This document shows positions 58,302 to 64,000 of a stretch of DNA of 64,000 nucleotides, one piece after another; the first letter of the stretch is position 1, and the number at the start of each line of letters is the position of its first letter. The position numbers were made by a program, and so were the translations under genes. This DNA comes from Lumbricus terrestris (lineage: Eukaryota > Annelida > Clitellata > Crassiclitellata > Lumbricidae): assembly GCA_949752735.1 (NCBI GenBank), contig OX457050.1, positions 38,912,510 through 38,976,509 on the forward strand. Direction: 5' to 3'. The notes beneath the pieces are model-generated. The model was not told the DNA's origin. It made no database searches and worked only from the letters and a program-made list of their open reading frames with translations.

Positions 58302-58933
58302 CCCTTCGAGTACCAGAGGGGTCAAAAATGAACCAAGCCCACTTTGACTGTACACTTCGCAAAATCTGTTCGTGCGAATTTATTTAATATTTGTGACTTT
58401 CAAGATGTACCTAGTCTATATCGAAATATCAATTAATATTTCCCTTTTTTATCACCAGAGGGTGCTGGCAATCTTTTTTAGCATTGAGTACCAGTGGGGT
58501 CATTTTTGACCCCAATAGCCTTTTTTGAATAATTTCAATGGTATCCTTTGAAATAATTCAAAATTATAATTTATAAATTCTTTCTATAGTATTATCTGAA
58601 GAAAATCTGTGTTAGATAATAATTTATATACATATTTATCTTTGTTCCAGACAAAACACTACAACTGTAAACTGTAACTGCAATGACCGGATATTTTCTT
58701 TGTTAGTTTTGAACATTGAACACTCGAACACTTTGAACATTAAAACATACCTATAACTATGAAAAATTTAATTCATTTCAGCAGCCTAAACATGTTCCAA
58801 TTGCTTTACTACTATTTGCTTTTTGGCAATAATAAAAATGCAAAAAACAAGAAATTTATTGAAAAAATTGTGTTGGGGTCATTTTTGACCCCACTGGTAC
58901 TCAGTGTATCAAAAAATTCTGGTAATCTGAGGG
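58302..58933. mobile_element. piggyBac-like MITE with ATAA duplication
   Basis: The ends CCCTTCGAGTACCAGAGGGG and TGGTAATCTGAGGG are flanked by ATAA (58298-58301, 58934-58937). Copy B near 27000 has the single ATAA site. The interior repeats TTTTTGACCCC palindromes and GAGTACCAG words in both orientations. Confidence 0.82.
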
Positions 58934-59998
58934 ATAAACAATTATTGCATGACACATAGCCTAATTATACTCTTCAAGACCAAAATGCGAATTAAGCTTT
59001 ATAACAGATTATCTAGGGAGGGGAAATGGTGGTGGTTGATCACGGAATATCAACAAGATGGTGGGATGACTTCCCGCTTTCCTCACCTCAGCGCTTCACT
59101 CAGTCTTTCCTTCGCCAAAAATGATGACATTGGAAAATGAATTGTGGGATGTAACGCACATCATGCTTGACTGCAAAACATTATTTGATTTCGTTAATAA
59201 GTCTTGTCATCACCTCATTTATACCACGTGCGGGTTGTAGCCTATGCACGATGCGTTCTTGCCCGTTGAGAAGAAACACCGAAGATATTTCTTATTATTT
59301 ATCATTCGGTTTTTCCACTATTATAATTATTAATGTGAAGCATGAGCAGCGGCAAACAGTGAATGTGCGCTTGTAGGTAGACTCCTTGTGAACAGAACAG
59401 AGATTATGGTTGGTCTGTACTTTTACCATATGAGTGGAATGAGAGACGGTAGAGAAACCCGAACAGTGTCTAAGCGTGGACAGGAAGAGTTTAAATATGA
59501 AACTCTCCTTAACCGGAGCAATTCTTGGGCTTCTTTCGACTTCGTGAGATGCCAGATCCAACGATTACACTAATCATGTTCTTTACATTGCTATGAACTA
59601 GCTGAAATATCCGGCAAAACAAATGACATTTTCTCTAATATGTCAAAGTAGCATGTGTCCAGAAATATATATTATATATTTTTTTTAACCCTTTAGTGCC
59701 CATGGCGGAAAAACTTTATGAAATTTCTTGGTGTGGTAGACAATATGGATGGTATAACGGGAAAAATGTAGAAAAAATTTGCAAACATCAGGTAAAAAAA
59801 AATTCGGCATTTTAATTCTTGTCCCTAAAAAGGGACAGTGGGCACTACAGGGCACAGGTTTTTATAAATGGAAATTCTTGAAATATGACAGGATTATTTC
59901 ACTTGCACGTTATTAAAATAAGAAATTAAACATATCAATGAAAAGTAACATACAGATAGATGAAATGCAGCATATAGAAATATCAAAACCAGTTATTA

Positions 59999-60161
59999 GG
60001 GGCCGTCCATAAATGACGAAACGTATTTTTTTACGATTTTCACCCTCCTCGCCACACTTCAGCACAAATGTCATATGATATCTAGTTAGAGACCATCACA
60101 CATCGTCACATAATAGGTATGACCCAACCCTAGGTGCATGACGTCATTTATGGACGGTCCC
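59999..60161. mobile_element. PIF/Harbinger-like MITE (163 bp)
   Basis: The ends GGGGCCGTCCATAAATGACG and CGTCATTTATGGACGGTCCC are inverted repeats with one mismatch, flanked by TTA on both sides. 3-bp TTA duplications are typical of PIF/Harbinger. Nested within the piggyBac-like element. Confidence 0.82.
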
Positions 60162-60280
60162 TTAACCCCTCTTCCGGCTATCCCGACTATATGTCCGTCC
60201 TTAGCAATTGACTTTTATAGGGCAGATCCGGTTATACTCGTCCAACTGATATTATGAGCTACAGTGCGAGGCAAAGCGTC

Positions 60281-61248
60281 GTTACGGTGCACGTAGATGG
60301 TTGAATACGAGCATACATACGTACACACGTACGCACGAACGTACATACATAAGTAAATAGGTATGTATGTACATACGCACATACATACCTACGTACATAC
60401 ATACACACTTGTACCACGTACCTGCGTACATACGCACCGGCGTACGTGCTTGTGTACGTCCGTACATACATAGGTACATTCATACATACTACCTACCTAC
60501 GCACGTGCGTGCGTGCGTGGTATCTACATACCCCATGCATACATACAATGTATACATACATACATACATACGTACATACATACATACGTGCATGCGCACA
60601 TACGCACCTGCATACGTGCCTGCGTGCGTATACGTACATACACACATCCATACATACATACATATATATACATACATACATACATACATACATACATACA
60701 TGCACGTAATTTACATGCTTCGTGCGCGTGTGCGTTCGTACGTACGTACAGTCGTACACGCACTTACATATATGCGTACATACTTGCATACCTACATAAT
60801 ATCCACGTACGTACGTACGTGTACGTACGTCGGCATGCACGTACGTTACGGTGCGTAGTACAAGTATGTATGTATGTGTACGTACGTATGTACGTGCATA
60901 CATATTTACTTATGCATGTACGTTCGTGCGTACGTGTGTACGTAATACGTATGTATGCTCGTATTCAACAATCTACGTGCACCGTACGTACACATGCATG
61001 TATGTACGTACGTACTAAGTGCGTACATACACACATACGTGCATACATACGTACATACATACGTATGTACGTACGTACGTACGTACATAGTCCATACGTC
61101 GATACATACATACATACATACATACCTATATACATGCATAAATTCATTCATAGATACATACACACGTACATTCGTACCTACGTACGTTCGTTCGTTCGTT
61201 GCGTTCGTACGTACGTGCGCACATACGTACGTGCATACATACATGCAT

Positions 61249-61294
<46 letters not shown>

Positions 61295-61490
61295 ACATAT
61301 GTACAAACATGCATGCATACACACATACATACATGGATATATATATACATACATACATAAATACACACATGTATGAACGCATACATACATACAGGCATGC
61401 ATGCATACATACATGCACGCATACATACATACATGCATACATTCATTCATACATACATACATACATTCTAGCATAAGGATGGTACAGAAA
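60281..61490. repeat. Complex CATA/CGTA tetranucleotide repeat, first part palindromic
   Basis: About 1.2 kb of (CATA)n and (CGTA)n variants plus a TA run (61254-61290). The first 700 bp form an inverted repeat: ACGGTGCACGTAGAT at 60284 faces its complement at 60971, with further matched landmarks (CTTGTAC/GTACAAG). All long Tyr/Ile/His/Thr open frames here are artefacts. Confidence 0.93.
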
Positions 61491-62178
61491 TATGCCATAA
61501 CGATTGTATCTAATAAGCTCCAGTGGTCAAAAACCCATACACACAGCTATTTTTGCCTGTACGAAAATAGTGTACCCTCTAATGCCCACAGTCCCTTTTT
61601 AGGGACACAAATTCAACTCAGCACAGCAATTACAACGCTCGCAAGAAACATGCAACAAAAGTATTCCTGCACAAGCAAAGTAGTTGTACTACATAGGCAT
61701 GATTCACTTTATTCAATTTACTGAGGTCATTTAATAGAAAAACACCCCCCTTTGAGCATGAATTCGTTACATGTGAAATTTCTCGTAGTCGATGTTCATA
61801 AGGAAATATTATGCACATAATGTTTATGCACATACAAATAAAATGCTCCGAAAAATACTAAAGACATTGGTAGTAACAGCAAAATGAGAAACTACAAACT
61901 TATGGTTCATTTATGATAGACTGCACGTGCTTAACTTTGTGTCCCTAAAAAGGGCCTGTGGGCACTAATGGGTTAATTAAAAAATCAACAGCTCAAAACG
62001 GAAAACGTCGATTAAGAGCCTAGCGTCAATCCTCGACACCCAGTAGGCTAGGTCTGTTCCTATTCGCCACAATCCTATCACGTAGAGGTCGGTTACTTTG
62101 CTGACGCATGCATACACGCATACGCCTCCTTGCATAGTGAGCATGCGCTTACTGTTGAAGAAATTAGCAATTTCGTAC

Positions 62179-62308
62179 CATTGAAATTAAACGGTCGACA
62201 TTTACATTCCGACAGAAAATGAACCTCCATACATTGAGACATGCATCTCATGAACGTGTAGTTTCCATCCTGACGACAATCACCAAAGGGCGAAGGCAAC
62301 ATAGACAC
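62179..62308 (-). CDS. DEG/ENaC channel exon 6, copy C
   Basis: A 130-bp exon after CTGTAG, phase 0 in, phase 1 out, donor GTACGA. It encodes LPSPFGDCRQDGNYTF and the Cys-x3-Cys...CKCRPFNFN cluster. It joins exon 7 in phase through a Gly codon. Confidence 0.85.
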
Positions 62309-62635
62309 CTACAGACAAAGCAAGATAAATTGTATATTTGATATCGGACTGGAAAACACTGTAAACAGTTTCTAATTTTAATAATTCATCATTTAAGCCT
62401 CTATAGTATATAAGCAAGACATCATTCTGAAACATTATCATGAACAAAATTACGTGAAAAGAAATCTGTTAGCAGAACTCCCATATAAGATCTTCGATAG
62501 AAACCAAGGAAATAATTATAGTAGACCTATCATAAAATTATTCTGTCGCATCCTCGTAAAAGATAAAATTAATCGCAATTCAATTATTATAAGGATGGGT
62601 CGATAATATTATGCTGGTTGTGTGAATTTACATAC

Positions 62636-62734
62636 GTTTCTAAGTGAAAACGAAATGGATGCTGAGACACCGGTTCCGACTCTGAATCCCGTCGTCTGCA
62701 CAATTGGCTGGTCACGTGGGTCATGCAACATAAC
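62636..62734 (-). CDS. DEG/ENaC channel exon 5, copy C
   Basis: A 99-bp exon, phase 0 both sides, acceptor TTCTACAG and donor GTATGT. It encodes VMLHDPRDQPIVQTTGFRVG then TGVSASISFSLRN. Compared with copy B the changes are conservative (T/A, A/T). The upstream intron matches the end of arm A. Confidence 0.87.
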
Positions 62735-63169
62735 CTGTAGAAGATGAATAAAACATTTTCGAACAGTCTCGTTAACAATGGAGGTAAGTGACAATGTGAT
62801 GGGAAATTAACATCACATCATTTTTCAAGCAAATGACTAATCAGAGGAGAACCCATAATTCGCCAATACCAAAGAAAATTATAAAGAACCTGTCAGAAGT
62901 AAAATCTAAACAAACACATTTAAAGGTTTTTCGGTGTTAAACGCATGCATACAGAGCCGCAATAATTCAGTGGAAAAAGAGCAGCACACATGGAACGAAC
63001 AGGAATATGCGTTGAATAGGTCTATACAGTGGTTGATAATCATCATTCATCGCCTAGGCCCTAGACGCTTCTTTAGGTTATACGGTAGAGGTTGCCTTGA
63101 AAAACTCATAAAAAGAGCTCAACGCCTAGGATACTTAGAGCAAACCTTTCCTACTGTCTCCGAACCAGT

Positions 63170-63360
63170 GATATTTTAGTTCTTAGATTAATTTTACTTC
63201 TAGTTCTTATTCACTTCTGTTGACGTGGTTTTACTTCCACTTCCACTTCTAGTTCTCAAATAATTTTACTTCTAGTTCTTATTCACTTCTACTAGAGCAA
63301 TTTTACTCCTACCTCTACTTCCAGTTCTCAGATAATTTCACTTCCTCTTCCAGTTAGAGT
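63170..63360 (+). repeat. Pyrimidine-rich degenerate tandem repeat
   Basis: About eight imperfect units of TTTTACTTCTAGTTCTTA type, 18-30 bp long. Low complexity, no ORF. Confidence 0.75.
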
Positions 63361-64000
63361 TTAGACATAGGCTAAGCTTAATTTTACTTATCCGTGCACT
63401 CGTCAGTTTTTCTCGCTCTTGCAATCTGCCAATTTAGCTTATTTAGAGTCACGATGATAGACCTAATGCTTTCTGCGTGATGACACTTTTAGAAGCTTGG
63501 ATTTTAAGGCTATGATTTTAAGGCTATGATATAAACTAATAAGGCTTCAAGTTTGTGGGTGCTTTTCTGGTGATTAAGCTCCAGGCTTGGGACCAATTTT
63601 GTCGAATACATGGTTTTCATTGTCAGAAGGCCGATGGCATCCGTGTCTCATGATAAAAAAAAGGGACTTGTGACCTGCAAGCCCAGGTTACGGGCCGAGG
63701 GAATTAATGTTCCTGCTATGCATGTGGGGGATCCATAGAATAATCATAACATAACTCAACTGGCGTGAAGAGTAGAACATCAGGTAGAATGCGGGATAGA
63801 TTCCCGCTATCATACCAAAGGTCCGCTCAGTCCATCATTTGCTAGAACGCTTGATAACAGTCTAGTCTGGCTATGAATACAAAGAACTAAACATCCCAAA
63901 GTGCGATATTGTAATGTGAATGAATCAGAATTAGAAGTTGGACGACTATTCACATAGTACTAACAGGATTTTACATGACTAAATAAAGGTGACAATCAAA
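63361..64000. other. Unassigned end of window
   Basis: No exon, transposon end or array recognised. Channel copy C exons 1-4 would be expected further right. Confidence 0.4.

Larger units (their letters stand above)
59689..61972. mobile_element. piggyBac-like element with microsatellite-hairpin cargo
   Basis: The ends CCCTTTAGTGCCCA and TGGGCACTAATGGG are flanked by TTAA (59685-59688, 61973-61976). Subterminal GTCCCTAAAAAGGGAC palindromes occur at about 59820, 61590 and 61940. Copy B lacks the insertion. No transposase. The interior contains a Harbinger-like MITE and a 1.2-kb tetranucleotide repeat. Confidence 0.87.

Noticed and set aside
60282..61498. Many open frames of over 60-280 codons rich in Tyr, Ile, His and Thr on both strands
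   Set aside because: Direct translations of the CATA/CGTA microsatellite, overlapping in all frames; no start context or domain.

Overview
The window is eukaryotic nuclear DNA dominated by transposable elements, most likely from a marine deuterostome invertebrate. I favour an echinoderm (about 0.55). The pointers are: foldback elements whose arms are built of 15-bp tandem repeats, the architecture described for sea-urchin TU elements; many scattered copies of the word TAGGCCTA; tRNA-derived SINEs sharing a tail with a LINE; and exons of the DEG/ENaC channel family. There are no operons, no ribosomal or spliceosomal RNA genes and no CRISPR array. Genes are split by introns, so the exon calls rest on homology, splice signals, phase and agreement between paralogous copies.

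Main gene. A DEG/ENaC (amiloride-sensitive, ASIC/FaNaC-like) channel lies on the minus strand. Copy B runs from a first coding exon at 50.4-49.8 kb through exons at 39.2, 31.7, 29.9, 28.9 and 26.8-26.4 kb. Splice phases agree at every adjacent junction, but one exon between 39.1 and 31.7 kb (called exon 3 here) was not found. Copy C is a direct duplicate of the 3' part (exons 5-7 at 62.7, 62.3 and 58.1-57.7 kb). Arm A (about 1.4-18.8 kb) is an inverted copy of the middle of the same gene, with exons 2 and 4 on the plus strand at 13.4 and 15.7 kb. It ends about 25 bases before where exon 5 should begin. The window is therefore built from an inverted duplication (A against B) plus a direct duplication (B against C), later peppered with insertions. 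Many insertions have their empty site preserved in the partner copy.

Layout. 1-1.4 kb: nothing recognised. 1.4-5.06 kb: two decayed LINEs (LINE1-A, LINE2-A) with a hAT MITE and a Helitron-like insert. 5.06-13.2 kb: an LTR retrotransposon with equal 1448-bp LTRs and a gag-protease-only ORF. 13.2-18.8 kb: channel exons 2 and 4 of arm A, a SINE and two foldbacks. 19.3-20.4 kb: C2H2 zinc-finger gene (minus). 21-25 kb: piggyBac-like MITE, foldback, 232-bp palindrome. 25.7-31.8 kb: channel exons 7 to 4 of copy B with a foldback, a solo LTR and LINE pieces. 33-37.9 kb: mariner-like element containing a LINE (LINE3) and a 121-122-bp satellite. 38-43 kb: exon 2 and LINE2-B with nested Helitron, hAT, SINE and MITE. 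43-49 kb: LINE1-B and LINE1-C. 49.8-50.4 kb: channel exon 1. 50.7-57 kb: microsatellite, SINE, MITEs, LINE tail. 57-62.8 kb: channel copy C with two piggyBac-like elements, one holding a long palindromic tetranucleotide repeat. 63-64 kb: pyrimidine-rich repeat, then nothing recognised.
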